From Rhynochetos jubatus (taxonomy: Eukaryota; Chordata; Aves; Eurypygiformes; Rhynochetidae), in assembly GCA_027574665.1 (NCBI GenBank), contig CM050673.1, positions 8,603,420-8,667,419 of the forward strand: 64,000 nucleotides of DNA. Direction: 5' to 3'. Numbering within the stretch: the stretch's first letter is position 1; the number at the start of each line of letters is the position of its first letter. The position numbers were made by a program, and so were the translations under genes. Under the pieces are notes generated by a model. The model did not search any database, was not told the origin of the DNA, and worked only from the letters and a program-made list of their open reading frames with translations. This document shows, piece after piece, positions 9,754 through 22,580 of the stretch.

Positions 9754-12604
9754 CTCTTGAGATTCTCCCGGATGTGGGCTGCATTTTGGCTGATTCTTGG
9801 GCTGGAGCTTCCCGTGGTTTGAGGCCTGGCTTGCTCCACCCCTTGCTCTTGAGATTCTCCTGGATGTGGGCTGCATTTTGACTTCATTTTGGGCTGGAGC
9901 TTCTCGTGTTTTGTGGCCTAGCTTGCTCCACCCCCTGCTCTTGAGATTCTCCCAGAGGTGGGCTGCATTTTGGCTGCCTTTTGTGCTGCAGCTTCCAAAG
10001 GTTTGAGGCCTGGCTTGCTCCACCCCCTGCTCTTGAGATTCTCCCAGATGTGGGCTGCATTTTGGCTGCCTTTTGGGCTGGAGCTTCTCGTGGTTTGAGG
10101 CCTGGCTTGCTCCACCCCCTGCTCTTGAGATTCTCCCGGATGTGGGCTGCATTTTGGCTGATTCTTGGGCTGGACCTTCTCGTGGTTTGAGGCCTGGCTT
10201 GCTCCACCCCCTGCTCTTGAGATTCTCCCGGATGTGGGCTGCATTTTGGCTGCCTTTTGGGCTGGAGCTTCTCGTGGTTTGAGGCCTGGCTTGCTCCACC
10301 CCCTGCTCTTGAGATTCTCCCGGATGTGGGCTGCATTTTGGCTGATTCTTGGGCTGGATCTTCCCGTGGTTTGAGGCCTGGCTTGCTCCACCCCCTGCTC
10401 TTGAGATTCTCCCGGATGTGGGCTGCATTTTGGCTGCCTTTTGGGCTGGAGCTTCTCGTGGTTTGAGGCCTGGCTTGCTCCACCCCCTGCTCTTGAGATT
10501 CTCCCGGATGTGGGCTGCATTTTGGCTGATTCTTGGGCTGGATCTTCCCGTGGTTTGAGGCCTGGCTTGCTCCACCCCCTGCTCTTGAGATTCTCCTGGA
10601 TGTGGGCTGCATTTTGGCTGCCTTTTGGGCTGGAGATTCTCGTGCTTTGAGGCCTGGCTTGCTCAATCCCTGCTCTTGAGATTCTCCCAGATGTGGGCTG
10701 CATTTTGGCTGCCTTTTGGGCTGGAGCTTCTCGAGGTTTGAGGCCTGGCTTGCTCCACCCCCTGCTCTTGAGATTCTCCCGGATGTGGGCTGCATTTTGG
10801 CTGCCTTTTGGGCTGGAGCTTCTCGTGGTTTGAGGCCTGGCTTGCTCCACCCCCTGCTCTTGAGATTCTCCCGGAGGTGGGCTGCATTTTGGCTGATTCT
10901 TGCGCTGGAGCTTCCCGTGGTTTGAGGCCTGGCTTGCTCCACCCCCTGCTCTTGAGATTCTCCCGGATGTGGGCTGCATTTTGGCTGCCTTTTGGGCTGG
11001 AGCTTCTCGAGGTTTGTGGCCTGGCTTGCTCCACCCCCTGCTCTTGAGATTCTTTGGGATGTGGGCTGCATTTTGGCTTCCTTTTGGGCTGGAGCTTCTC
11101 GTGGTTTGAGGCCTGGCTTGCTCCACCCCCTGCTCTTGAAATTCTCCTGGAGGTGGGCTGGATTTTGGCTGCCTTTCGGGCTGGAGCTTCTCGTGGTTTG
11201 AGGCCTGGCTTGCTCCACCCCCTGCTCTTGAGATTCTCCCGGATGTGTGCTGCATTTTGACTTCATTTTGGGCTGGAGCTTCTCGTGGTTTGTGGCCTAG
11301 CTTGCTCCACCCCCTGCTCTTGAGATTCTCCCGGAGGTGGGCTGCATTTTGGCTGCCTGTTGGGCTGGAGCTTCCCGTGGTTTGAGGCCTGGCTTGCTCC
11401 ACCCCCTGCTCTTGAGATTCTCCCAGATGTGGGCTGCATTTTGGCTGCCTTTAGGGCTGGAGCTTCTCGTGGTTTGAGGCCTGGCTTGCTCCACCCCCTG
11501 CTCTTGAGATTCTCCCGGATGTGGGCTGCATTTTGGCTGCCTTTTGGGCTGGAGCTTCTCGAGGTTTGAGGCCTGGCTTGCTCCACCCCCTGCTCTTGAG
11601 ATTCTCCCGGATGTGGGCTGCATTTTGGCTGCCTTTTGGGCTGGAGCTTCCCGTGGCTTGAGGCCTGGCTTGCTCCACCCCCTGCTCTTGAGATTCTCCC
11701 GGATGTGGGCTGCATTTTGGCTGCCTGTTGGGCTGGAGCTTCTTGTGGTTTGAGGCCTGGCTTGCTCCACCCCCTGCTCTTGAGATTCTCCCGGATGTGG
11801 GCTGGAGTTTGGGTGATTCTTGGGCTGGATCTTCCCGTGGTTTGAGGCCTGGCTTGCTCCACCCCCTGCTCTTGAGATTCTCCCGGATGTGGGCTGCATT
11901 TTGGCTGCCTTTTGGGCTGGAGCTTCTCGTGGTTTGAGGCCTGGCTTGCTCCACCCCCTGCTCTTGAGATTCTCCCGGATGTGGGCTGCATTTTGGCTGC
12001 CTTTTGGGCTGGAGCTTCTCCTGGTTTGAGGCCTGGCTTGCTCCACCCCCTGCTTTTGAGATTCTCCCGGAGGTGGGCTGCATTTTGGCTGATTCTTGGG
12101 CTGGAACTTCCCGTGGTTTGAGGCCTGGCTTGCTCCACCCCCTGCTCTTGAGATTCTCCCGGATGTGGGCTGCATTTTGGCTGCTTTTTGGGCTGGAGCT
12201 TCTCGTGGTTTGAGGCCTGGCTTGCTCAACCCCCTGCTCTTGAGATTCTCCCGGATGTGGGCTGCATTTTGGCTTCCTTTTGGGCTGGAGCTTCTCGTGG
12301 TTTGAGGCCTGGCTTGCTCCACCCCCTGCTCTTGAGATTCTCCCAGATGTGGGCTGCATTTTGGCTGCCTTTTGGGCTGGAGCTTCTCGTGGTTTGAGGC
12401 CTGGCTTGCTCCACCCCCTGCTCTTGAGATTCTCCCGGATGTGGGCTGCACTTTGGCTGCCTTTTGGGCTGGAGCTTCTCGTGGTTTGGGGCCTGGCTTG
12501 CTCCACCCCCTGCTCTTGAGATTCTCCCGGATGTGGGCTGCATTTTGGCTGCCTGTTGGGCTGGAGCTTCTTGTGGTTTGAGGCCTGGCTTGCTCCACCC
12601 CCTG
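9754..12604 (+). repeat. 31-unit higher-order repeat, copy 1 (2,851 bp)
   Basis: Followed directly by a second copy at 12605-15455. The period is 31 x 92 - 1 because each copy holds one 91-bp CAATCCCTG unit (10,661 and 13,512). Long minus-strand frames translate the same in both copies (for example the 460-codon frames ending at 11,266 and 14,117), so the copies are near-identical. Differences I see include GCACTTTGG near 12,450 versus GCATTTTGG near 15,300, and GCTCAACC near 12,226 versus GCTCCACC near 15,077. Confidence 0.85.
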
Positions 12605-15455
12605 CTCTTGAGATTCTCCCGGATGTGGGCTGCATTTTGGCTGATTCTTGGGCTGGAGCTTCCCGTGGTTTGAGGCCTGGCTTGCTCCACCCCTTGCTCT
12701 TGAGATTCTCCTGGATGTGGGCTGCATTTTGACTTCATTTTGGGCTGGAGCTTCTCGTGTTTTGTGGCCTAGCTTGCTCCACCCCCTGCTCTTGAGATTC
12801 TCCCAGAGGTGGGCTGCATTTTGGCTGCCTTTTGTGCTGCAGCTTCCAAAGGTTTGAGGCCTGGCTTGCTCCACCCCCTGCTCTTGAGATTCTCCCAGAT
12901 GTGGGCTGCATTTTGGCTGCCTTTTGGGCTGGAGCTTCTCGTGGTTTGAGGCCTGGCTTGCTCCACCCCCTGCTCTTGAGATTCTCCCGGATGTGGGCTG
13001 CATTTTGGCTGATTCTTGGGCTGGACCTTCTCGTGGTTTGAGGCCTGGCTTGCTCCACCCCCTGCTCTTGAGATTCTCCCGGATGTGGGCTGCATTTTGG
13101 CTGCCTTTTGGGCTGGAGCTTCTCGTGGTTTGAGGCCTGGCTTGCTCCACCCCCTGCTCTTGAGATTCTCCCGGATGTGGGCTGCATTTTGGCTGATTCT
13201 TGGGCTGGATCTTCCCGTGGTTTGAGGCCTGGCTTGCTCCACCCCCTGCTCTTGAGATTCTCCCGGATGTGGGCTGCATTTTGGCTGCCTTTTGGGCTGG
13301 AGCTTCTCGTGGTTTGAGGCCTGGCTTGCTCCACCCCCTGCTCTTGAGATTCTCCCGGATGTGGGCTGCATTTTGGCTGATTCTTGGGCTGGATCTTCCC
13401 GTGGTTTGAGGCCTGGCTTGCTCCACCCCCTGCTCTTGAGATTCTCCTGGATGTGGGCTGCATTTTGGCTGCCTTTTGGGCTGGAGATTCTCGTGCTTTG
13501 AGGCCTGGCTTGCTCAATCCCTGCTCTTGAGATTCTCCCAGATGTGGGCTGCATTTTGGCTGCCTTTTGGGCTGGAGCTTCTCGAGGTTTGAGGCCTGGC
13601 TTGCTCCACCCCCTGCTCTTGAGATTCTCCCGGATGTGGGCTGCATTTTGGCTGCCTTTTGGGCTGGAGCTTCTCGTGGTTTGAGGCCTGGCTTGCTCCA
13701 CCCCCTGCTCTTGAGATTCTCCCGGAGGTGGGCTGCATTTTGGCTGATTCTTGCGCTGGAGCTTCCCGTGGTTTGAGGCCTGGCTTGCTCCACCCCCTGC
13801 TCTTGAGATTCTCCCGGATGTGGGCTGCATTTTGGCTGCCTTTTGGGCTGGAGCTTCTCGAGGTTTGTGGCCTGGCTTGCTCCACCCCCTGCTCTTGAGA
13901 TTCTTTGGGATGTGGGCTGCATTTTGGCTTCCTTTTGGGCTGGAGCTTCTCGTGGTTTGAGGCCTGGCTTGCTCCACCCCCTGCTCTTGAAATTCTCCTG
14001 GAGGTGGGCTGGATTTTGGCTGCCTTTCGGGCTGGAGCTTCTCGTGGTTTGAGGCCTGGCTTGCTCCACCCCCTGCTCTTGAGATTCTCCCGGATGTGTG
14101 CTGCATTTTGACTTCATTTTGGGCTGGAGCTTCTCGTGGTTTGTGGCCTAGCTTGCTCCACCCCCTGCTCTTGAGATTCTCCCGGAGGTGGGCTGCATTT
14201 TGGCTGCCTGTTGGGCTGGAGCTTCCCGTGGTTTGAGGCCTGGCTTGCTCCACCCCCTGCTCTTGAGATTCTCCCAGATGTGGGCTGCATTTTGGCTGCC
14301 TTTAGGGCTGGAGCTTCTCGTGGTTTGAGGCCTGGCTTGCTCCACCCCCTGCTCTTGAGATTCTCCCGGATGTGGGCTGCATTTTGGCTGCCTTTTGGGC
14401 TGGAGCTTCTCGAGGTTTGAGGCCTGGCTTGCTCCACCCCCTGCTCTTGAGATTCTCCCGGATGTGGGCTGCATTTTGGCTGCCTTTTGGGCTGGAGCTT
14501 CCCGTGGCTTGAGGCCTGGCTTGCTCCACCCCCTGCTCTTGAGATTCTCCCGGATGTGGGCTGCATTTTGGCTGCCTGTTGGGCTGGAGCTTCTTGTGGT
14601 TTGAGGCCTGGCTTGCTCCACCCCCTGCTCTTGAGATTCTCCCGGATGTGGGCTGGAGTTTGGGTGATTCTTGGGCTGGATCTTCCCGTGGTTTGAGGCC
14701 TGGCTTGCTCCACCCCCTGCTCTTGAGATTCTCCCGGATGTGGGCTGCATTTTGGCTGCCTTTTGGGCTGGAGCTTCTCGTGGTTTGAGGCCTGGCTTGC
14801 TCCACCCCCTGCTCTTGAGATTCTCCCGGATGTGGGCTGCATTTTGGCTGCCTTTTGGGCTGGAGCTTCTCCTGGTTTGAGGCCTGGCTTGCTCCACCCC
14901 CTGCTTTTGAGATTCTCCCGGAGGTGGGCTGCATTTTGGCTGATTCTTGGGCTGGAACTTCCCGTGGTTTGAGGCCTGGCTTGCTCCACCCCCTGCTCTT
15001 GAGATTCTCCCGGATGTGGGCTGCATTTTGGCTGCTTTTTGGGCTGGAGCTTCTCGTGGTTTGAGGCCTGGCTTGCTCCACCCCCTGCTCTTGAGATTCT
15101 CCCGGATGTGGGCTGCATTTTGGCTTCCTTTTGGGCTGGAGCTTCTCGTGGTTTGAGGCCTGGCTTGCTCCACCCCCTGCTCTTGAGATTCTCCCAGATG
15201 TGGGCTGCATTTTGGCTGCCTTTTGGGCTGGAGCTTCTCGTGGTTTGAGGCCTGGCTTGCTCCACCCCCTGCTCTTGAGATTCTCCCGGATGTGGGCTGC
15301 ATTTTGGCTGCCTTTTGGGCTGGAGCTTCTCGTGGTTTGGGGCCTGGCTTGCTCCACCCCCTGCTCTTGAGATTCTCCCGGATGTGGGCTGCATTTTGGC
15401 TGCCTGTTGGGCTGGAGCTTCTTGTGGTTTGAGGCCTGGCTTGCTCCACCCCCTG
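12605..15455 (+). repeat. 31-unit higher-order repeat, copy 2 (2,851 bp)
   Basis: Tandem copy of 9754-12604. The following unit (15456-15547) again resembles the first unit of each copy, and homology stops within the next unit (CTCCTGGATG in copies 1 and 2, CTCCCGGATG after 15,548). That is the footprint expected of one unequal exchange between sister arrays. Confidence 0.85.
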
Positions 15456-18045
15456 CTCTTGAGATTCTCCCGGATGTGGGCTGCATTTTGGCTGATTCTT
15501 GGGCTGGAGCTTCCCGTGGTTTGAGGCCTGGCTTGCTCCACCCCTTGCTCTTGAGATTCTCCCGGATGTGGGCTGCATTTTGACTTCATTTTGGGCTGGA
15601 GCTTCTCGTGGTTTGAGGCCTAGCTTGCTCCACCCCCTGCTCTTGAGATTCTCCCAGAGGTGGGCTGCATTTTGGCTGCCTTTTGTGCTGCAGCTTCCAA
15701 TGGTTTGAGGCCTGGCTTGCTCCACCCCCTGCTCTTGAGATTCTCCCAGATGTGGGCTGCATGTTTACTTCATTTTGGGCTGGAGCTTCTCGTGGTTTGT
15801 GGCCTAGCTTGCTCCACCCCCTGCTCTTGAGATTTTCCCGGAGGTGGGCTGCATTTTGGCTGCCTTTTGGGCTGGAGCTTCTCGTGGTTTGAGGCCTGGC
15901 TTGCTCCACCCCCTGCTCTTGAGATTCTCCCGGAGGTGGGCTGCATTTTGGCTGCCTTTGGGCTGGAGCTTCTTGTGGTTTGAGGCCTGGCTTGCTCCAC
16001 CCCCTGCTCTTGAGATTCTCCCGGATGTGGGCTGCATTTTGGCTGATTCTTGGGCTGGAGCTTCTCGTGGTTTGAGGCCTGGCTTGCTCCACCCCCTGCT
16101 CTTGAGATTCTCCTGGATGTGGGCTGCATTTTGGCTGCCTTTTGGGCTGGAGCTTCTCGTGGTTTGAGGCCTGGCTTGCTCAATCCCCTGCTCTTGAGAT
16201 TCTCCCGGATGTGGGCTGCATTTTGGCTGCCTTTTGGGCTGGAGCTTCCCGTGGTTTGAGGCCTGGCTTGCTCCACCCCCTGCTCTTGAGATTCTCCCGG
16301 AGGTGGGCTGCATTTTGGCTGATTCTTGGGCTGGAGCTTCTTGTGGTTTGAGGCCTGGCTTGCTCCACCCCCTGCTCTTGAGATTCTCCCGGAGGTGGGC
16401 TGCATTTTGGCTGCCTTTTGGGCTGGAGCTTCTCGTGGTTTGAGTCCTGGCTTTCTCAACCCCCTGCTCTTGAGATTCTCCCGGATGTGGGCTGCATTTT
16501 GGCTTCCTTTTGGGCTGGAGCTTCTCGTGGTTTGAGGCCTGGATTGCTCCACCCCCTGCTCTTGAGATTCTCCCGGAGGTGGGCTGCATTTTGGCTGCCT
16601 TTTGGGCTGGAGCTTCTCGTGGTTTGAGGCCTGTCTTGCTCCACCCCCTGCTCTTGAGATTCTCCCGGATGTGTGCTGCATTTTGACTTCATTTTGGGCT
16701 GGAGCTTCTCGTGGTTTGTGGCCTAGCTTGCTCCACCCCCTGCTCTTGAGATTCTCCCGGAGGTGGGCTGCATTTTGGCTGCCTGTTGGGCTGGAGCTTC
16801 CCGTGGTTTGAGGCCTGGCTTGCTCCACCCCCTGCTCTTGAGATTCTCCCAGATGTGGGCTGCATTTTGGCTGCCTTTTGGGCTGGAGCTTCTCGTGGTT
16901 TGAGGCCTGGCTTGCTCCACCCCCTGCTCTTGAGATTCTCCCGGATGTGGGCTGCATTTTGGCTGCCTTTTGGGCTGGAGCTTCTCGTGGTTTGAGGCCT
17001 GGCTTGCTCCACCCCCTGCTCTTGAGATTCTCCCGGATGTGGGCTGCATTTTGGCTGCCTTTTGGGCTGGAGCTTCTCGTGGTTTGGAGCCTGGCTTGCT
17101 CCACCCCCTGCTCTTGAGATTCTCCCGGATGTGGGCTGCATTTTGGCTGATTCTTGGGCTGGAGCTTCCCGTGGTTTGAGGCCTGGCTTGCTCCACCCCT
17201 TGCTCTTGAGATTCTCCTGGATGTGGGCTGCATTTTGACTTCATTTTGGGCTGGAGCTTCTCGTGTTTTGTGGCCTAGCTTGCTCCACCCCCTGCCCTTG
17301 AGATTCTCCCAGAGGTGGGCTGCATTTTGGCTGCCTTTTGTGCTGCAGCTTCCAAAGGTTTGAGGCCTGGCTTGCTCCACCCCCTGCTCTTGAGATTCTC
17401 CCAGATGTGGGCTGCATTTTGGCTGCCTTTTGGGCTGGAGCTTCTCGTGGTTTGAGGCCTGGCTTGCTCCACCCCCTGCTCTTGAGATTCTCCCGGATGT
17501 GGGCTGCATTTTGGCTGCCTTTTGGGCTGGAGCTTCTCCTGGTTTGAGGCCTGGCTTGCTCCACCCCCTGCTCTTGAGATTCTCCCGGATGTGGGCTGCA
17601 TTTTGGCTGATTCTTGGGCTGGATCTTCCCGTGGTTTGAGGCCTGGCTTGCTCCACCCCCTGCTCTTGAGATTCTCCTGGATGTGGGCTGCATTTTGGCT
17701 GCCTTTTGGGCTGGAGATTCTCGTGCTTTGAGGCCTGGCTTGCTCAATCCCTGCTCTTGAGATTCTCCCAGATGTGGGCTGCATTTTGGCTGCCTTTTGG
17801 GCTGGAGCTTCTCGTGGTTTGAGGCCTGGCTTGCTCCACCCCCTGCTCTTGAGATTCTCCCGGATGTGGGCTGCATTTTGGCTGCCTTTTGGGCTGGAGC
17901 TTCTCGTGGTTTGAGGCCTGGCTTGCTCCACCCCCTGCTCTTGAGATTCTCCCGGAGGTGGGCTGCATTTTGGCTGATTCTTACGCTGGAGCTTCCCGTG
18001 GTTTGAGGCCTGGCTTGCTCCACCCCCTGCTCTTGAGATTCTCCC
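14740..18045 (+). repeat. About 36-unit block, copy 1
   Basis: Matches 18050-21539. The offset is 3,310 bp up to about 16,245 and 3,494 bp after that, so the second copy has gained 184 bp (two units) near 19,555-19,740. Shared rare marks include the GCCTTTGGGC 91-bp unit (15,954 / 19,264), CATGTTTACTTCATT (15,761 / 19,071), TGCCCTTGAG (17,293 / 20,787) and CAATCCCTG (17,742 / 21,236). The ends are placed to within about half a unit. The block overlaps the second 31-unit copy, showing layered duplication events. Confidence 0.8.
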
Positions 18046-18049
18046 GGAG

Positions 18050-21000
18050 GTGGGCTGCATTTTGGCTGCCTTTTGGGCTGGAGCTTCTCGTGGTTTGAGG
18101 CCTGGCTTGCTCCACCCCCTGCTCTTGAGATTCTCCCGGATGTGGGCTGCATTTTGGCTGCCTTTTGGGCTGGAGCTTCTCCTGGTTTGAGGCCTGGCTT
18201 GCTCCACCCCCTGCTTTTGAGATTCTCCCGGAGGTGGGCTGCATTTTGGCTGATTCTTGGGCTGGAACTTCCCGTGGTTTGAGGCCTGGCTTGCTCCACC
18301 CCCTGCTCTTGAGATTCTCCCGGATGTGGGCTGCATTTTGGCTGCTTTTTGGGCTGGAGCTTCTCGTGGTTTGAGGCCTGGCTTGCTCAACCCCCTGCTC
18401 TTGAGATTCTCCCGGATGTGGGCTGCATTTTGGCTTCCTTTTGGGCTGGAGCTTCTCGTGGTTTGAGGCCTGGCTTGCTCCACCCCCTGCTCTTGAGATT
18501 CTCCCAGATGTGGGCTGCATTTTGGCTGCCTTTTGGGCTGGAGCTTCTCGTGGTTTGAGGCCTGGCTTGCTCCACCCCCTGCTCTTGAGATTCTCCCGGA
18601 TGTGGGCTGCATTTTGGCTGCCTTTTGGGCTGGAGCTTCTCGTGGTTTGGGGCCTGGCTTGCTCCACCCCCTGCTCTTGAGATTCTCCCGGATGTGGGCT
18701 GCATTTTGGCTGCCTGTTGGGCTGGAGCTTCTTGTGGTTTGAGGCCTGGCTTGCTCCACCCCCTGCTCTTGAGATTCTCCCGGATGTGGGCTGCATTTTG
18801 GCTGATTCTTGGGCTGGAGCTTCCCGTGGTTTGAGGCCTGGCTTGCTCCACCCCTTGCTCTTGAGATTCTCCCGGATGTGGGCTGCATTTTGACTTCATT
18901 TTGGGCTGGAGCTTCTCGTGGTTTGAGGCCTAGCTTGCTCCACCCCCTGCTCTTGAGATTCTCCCAGAGGTGGGCTGCATTTTGGCTGCCTTTTGTGCTG
19001 CAGCTTCCAATGGTTTGAGGCCTGGCTTGCTCCACCCCCTGCTCTTGAGATTCTCCCAGATGTGGGCTGCATGTTTACTTCATTTTGGGCTGGAGCTTCT
19101 CGTGGTTTGTGGCCTAGCTTGCTCCACCCCCTGCTCTTGAGATTTTCCCGGAGGTGGGCTGCATTTTGGCTGCCTTTTGGGCTGGAGCTTCTCGTGGTTT
19201 GAGGCCTGGCTTGCTCCACCCCCTGCTCTTGAGATTCTCCCGGAGGTGGGCTGCATTTTGGCTGCCTTTGGGCTGGAGCTTCTTGTGGTTTGAGGCCTGG
19301 CTTGCTCCACCCCCTGCTCTTGAGATTCTCCCGGATGTGGGCTGCATTTTGGCTGATTCTTGGGCTGGAGCTTCTCGTGGTTTGAGGCCTGGCTTGCTCC
19401 ACCCCCTGCTCTTGAGATTCTCCTGGATGTGGGCTGCATTTTGGCTGCCTTTTGGGCTGGAGCTTCTCGTGGTTTGAGGCCTGGCTTGCTCAATCCCCTG
19501 CTCTTGAGATTCTCCCGGATGTGGGCTGCATTTTGGCTGCCTTTTGGGCTGGAGCTTCTCGTGGTTTGAGGCCTGGCTTGCTCCACCCCCTGCTCTTGAG
19601 ATTCTCCCGGAGGTGGGCTGCATTTTGGCTGCCTTTTGGGCTGGAGCTTCTTGTGGTTTGAGGCCTGGCTTGCTCCACCCCCTGCTCTTGAAATTCTCCT
19701 GGAGGTGGGCTGCATTTTGGCTGCCTTTTGGGCTGGAGCTTCCCGTGGTTTGAGGCCTGGCTTGCTCCACCCCCTGCTCTTGAGATTCTCCCGGAGGTGG
19801 GCTGCATTTTGGCTGATTCTTGGGCTGGAGCTTCTTGTGGTTTGAGGCCTGGCTTGCTCCACCCCCTGCTCTTGAGATTCTCCCGGAGGTGGGCTGCATT
19901 TTGGCTGCCTTTTGGGCTGGAGCTTCTCGTGGTTTGAGTCCTGGCTTTCTCAACCCCCTGCTCTTGAGATTCTCCCGGATGTGGGCTGCATTTTGGCTTC
20001 CTTTTGGGCTGGAGCTTCTCGTGGTTTGAGGCCTGGATTGCTCCACCCCCTGCTCTTGAGATTCTCCCGGAGGTGGGCTGCATTTTGGCTGCCTTTTGGG
20101 CTGGAGCTTCTCGTGGTTTGAGGCCTGTCTTGCTCCACCCCCTGCTCTTGAGATTCTCCCGGATGTGTGCTGCATTTTGACTTCATTTTGGGCTGGAGCT
20201 TCTCGTGGTTTGTGGCCTAGCTTGCTCCACCCCCTGCTCTTGAGATTCTCCCGGAGGTGGGCTGCATTTTGGCTGCCTGTTGGGCTGGAGCTTCCCGTGG
20301 TTTGAGGCCTGGCTTGCTCCACCCCCTGCTCTTGAGATTCTCCCAGATGTGGGCTGCATTTTGGCTGCCTTTTGGGCTGGAGCTTCTCGTGGTTTGAGGC
20401 CTGGCTTGCTCCACCCCCTGCTCTTGAGATTCTCCCGGATGTGGGCTGCATTTTGGCTGCCTTTTGGGCTGGAGCTTCTCGTGGTTTGAGGCCTGGCTTG
20501 CTCCACCCCCTGCTCTTGAGATTCTCCCGGATGTGGGCTGCATTTTGGCTGCCTTTTGGGCTGGAGCTTCTCGTGGTTTGGAGCCTGGCTTGCTCCACCC
20601 CCTGCTCTTGAGATTCTCCCGGATGTGGGCTGCATTTTGGCTGATTCTTGGGCTGGAGCTTCCCGTGGTTTGAGGCCTGGCTTGCTCCACCCCTTGCTCT
20701 TGAGATTCTCCTGGATGTGGGCTGCATTTTGACTTCATTTTGGGCTGGAGCTTCTCGTGTTTTGTGGCCTAGCTTGCTCCACCCCCTGCCCTTGAGATTC
20801 TCCCAGAGGTGGGCTGCATTTTGGCTGCCTTTTGTGCTGCAGCTTCCAAAGGTTTGAGGCCTGGCTTGCTCCACCCCCTGCTCTTGAGATTCTCCCAGAT
20901 GTGGGCTGCATTTTGGCTGCCTTTTGGGCTGGAGCTTCTCGTGGTTTGAGGCCTGGCTTGCTCCACCCCCTGCTCTTGAGATTCTCCCGGATGTGGGCTG

Positions 21001-21539
21001 CATTTTGGCTGCCTTTTGGGCTGGAGCTTCTCCTGGTTTGAGGCCTGGCTTGCTCCACCCCCTGCTCTTGAGATTCTCCCGGATGTGGGCTGCATTTTGG
21101 CTGATTCTTGGGCTGGATCTTCCCGTGGTTTGAGGCCTGGCTTGCTCCACCCCCTGCTCTTGAGATTCTCCTGGATGTGGGCTGCATTTTGGCTGCCTTT
21201 TGGGCTGGAGATTCTCGTGCTTTGAGGCCTGGCTTGCTCAATCCCTGCTCTTGAGATTCTCCCAGATGTGGGCTGCATTTTGGCTGCCTTTTGGGCTGGA
21301 GCTTCTCGTGGTTTGAGGCCTGGCTTGCTCCACCCCCTGCTCTTGAGATTCTCCCGGATGTGGGCTGCATTTTGGCTGCCTTTTGGGCTGGAGCTTCTCG
21401 TGGTTTGAGGCCTGGCTTGCTCCACCCCCTGCTCTTGAGATTCTCCCGGAGGTGGGCTGCATTTTGGCTGATTCTTGCGCTGGAGCTTCCCGTGGTTTGA
21501 GGCCTGGCTTGCTCCACCCCCTGCTCTTGAGATTCTCCC
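18050..21539 (+). repeat. About 38-unit block, copy 2 with a two-unit gain
   Basis: Tandem partner of 14740-18045. The extra two units include one with TTGAAATTCTCCTGGAGG near 19,690. A single-base difference, GATTCTTACGC near 17,976 versus GATTCTTGCGC near 21,470, lies close to the right end. The left part (about 18.1-20.35 kb) also matches 29.8-32.05 kb at an offset of 11,681 bp. Confidence 0.8.
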
Positions 21540-22580
21540 GGATGTGGGCTGCATTTTGGCTGCCTTTTGGGCTGGAGCTTCTCGAGGTTTGTGGCCTGGC
21601 TTGCTCCACCCCCTGCTCTTGAGATTCTTTGGGATGTGGGCTGCATTTTGGCTTCCTTTTGGGCTGGAGCTTCTCGTGGTTTGAGGCCTGGCTTGCTCCA
21701 CCCCCTGCTCTTGAAATTCTCCTGGAGGTGGGCTGGATTTTGGCTGCCTTTCGGGCTGGAGCTTCTCGTGGTTTGAGGCCTGGCTTGCTCCACCCCCTGC
21801 TCTTGAGATTCTCCCGGATGTGTGCTGCATTTTGACTTCATTTTGGGCTGGAGCTTCTCGTGGTTTGTGGCCTAGCTTGCTCCACCCCCTGCTCTTGAGA
21901 TTCTCCCGGAGGTGGGCTGCATTTTGGCTGCCTGTTGGGCTGGAGCTTCCCGTGGTTTGAGGCCTGGCTTGCTCCACCCCCTGCTCTTGAGATTCTCCCA
22001 GATGTGGGCTGCATTTTGGCTGCCTTTAGGGCTGGAGCTTCTCGTGGTTTGAGGCCTGGCTTGCTCCACCCCCTGCTCTTGAGATTCTCCCGGATGTGGG
22101 CTGCATTTTGGCTGCCTTTTGGGCTGGAGCTTCTCGAGGTTTGAGGCCTGGCTTGCTCCACCCCCTGCTCTTGAGATTCTCCCGGATGTGGGCTGCATTT
22201 TGGCTGCCTTTTGGGCTGGAGCTTCCCGTGGCTTGAGGCCTGGCTTGCTCCACCCCCTGCTCTTGAGATTCTCCCGGATGTGGGCTGCATTTTGGCTGCC
22301 TGTTGGGCTGGAGCTTCTTGTGGTTTGAGGCCTGGCTTGCTCCACCCCCTGCTCTTGAGATTCTCCCGGATGTGGGCTGGAGTTTGGGTGATTCTTGGGC
22401 TGGATCTTCCCGTGGTTTGAGGCCTGGCTTGCTCCACCCCCTGCTCTTGAGATTCTCCCGGATGTGGGCTGCATTTTGGCTGCCTTTTGGGCTGGAGCTT
22501 CTCGTGGTTTGAGGCCTGGCTTGCTCCACCCCCTGCTCTTGAGATTCTCCCGGATGTGGGCTGCATTTTGGCTGCCTTTT
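21240..22580 (+). repeat. Distant copy of about 13,515-14,855
   Basis: Matches the interval about 7,724 bp to the left. It shares the CAATCCCTG unit, GATTCTTGCGC, CTCGAGGTTTGTGG, TTCTTTGGGATG, the GGAGTTTGGGTGATTC unit and their order. One difference is CTCGTGG versus CTCGAGG in the second unit. It ends where a unit gains a base (GTGGTTTTGGGG near 22,597). Confidence 0.7.
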
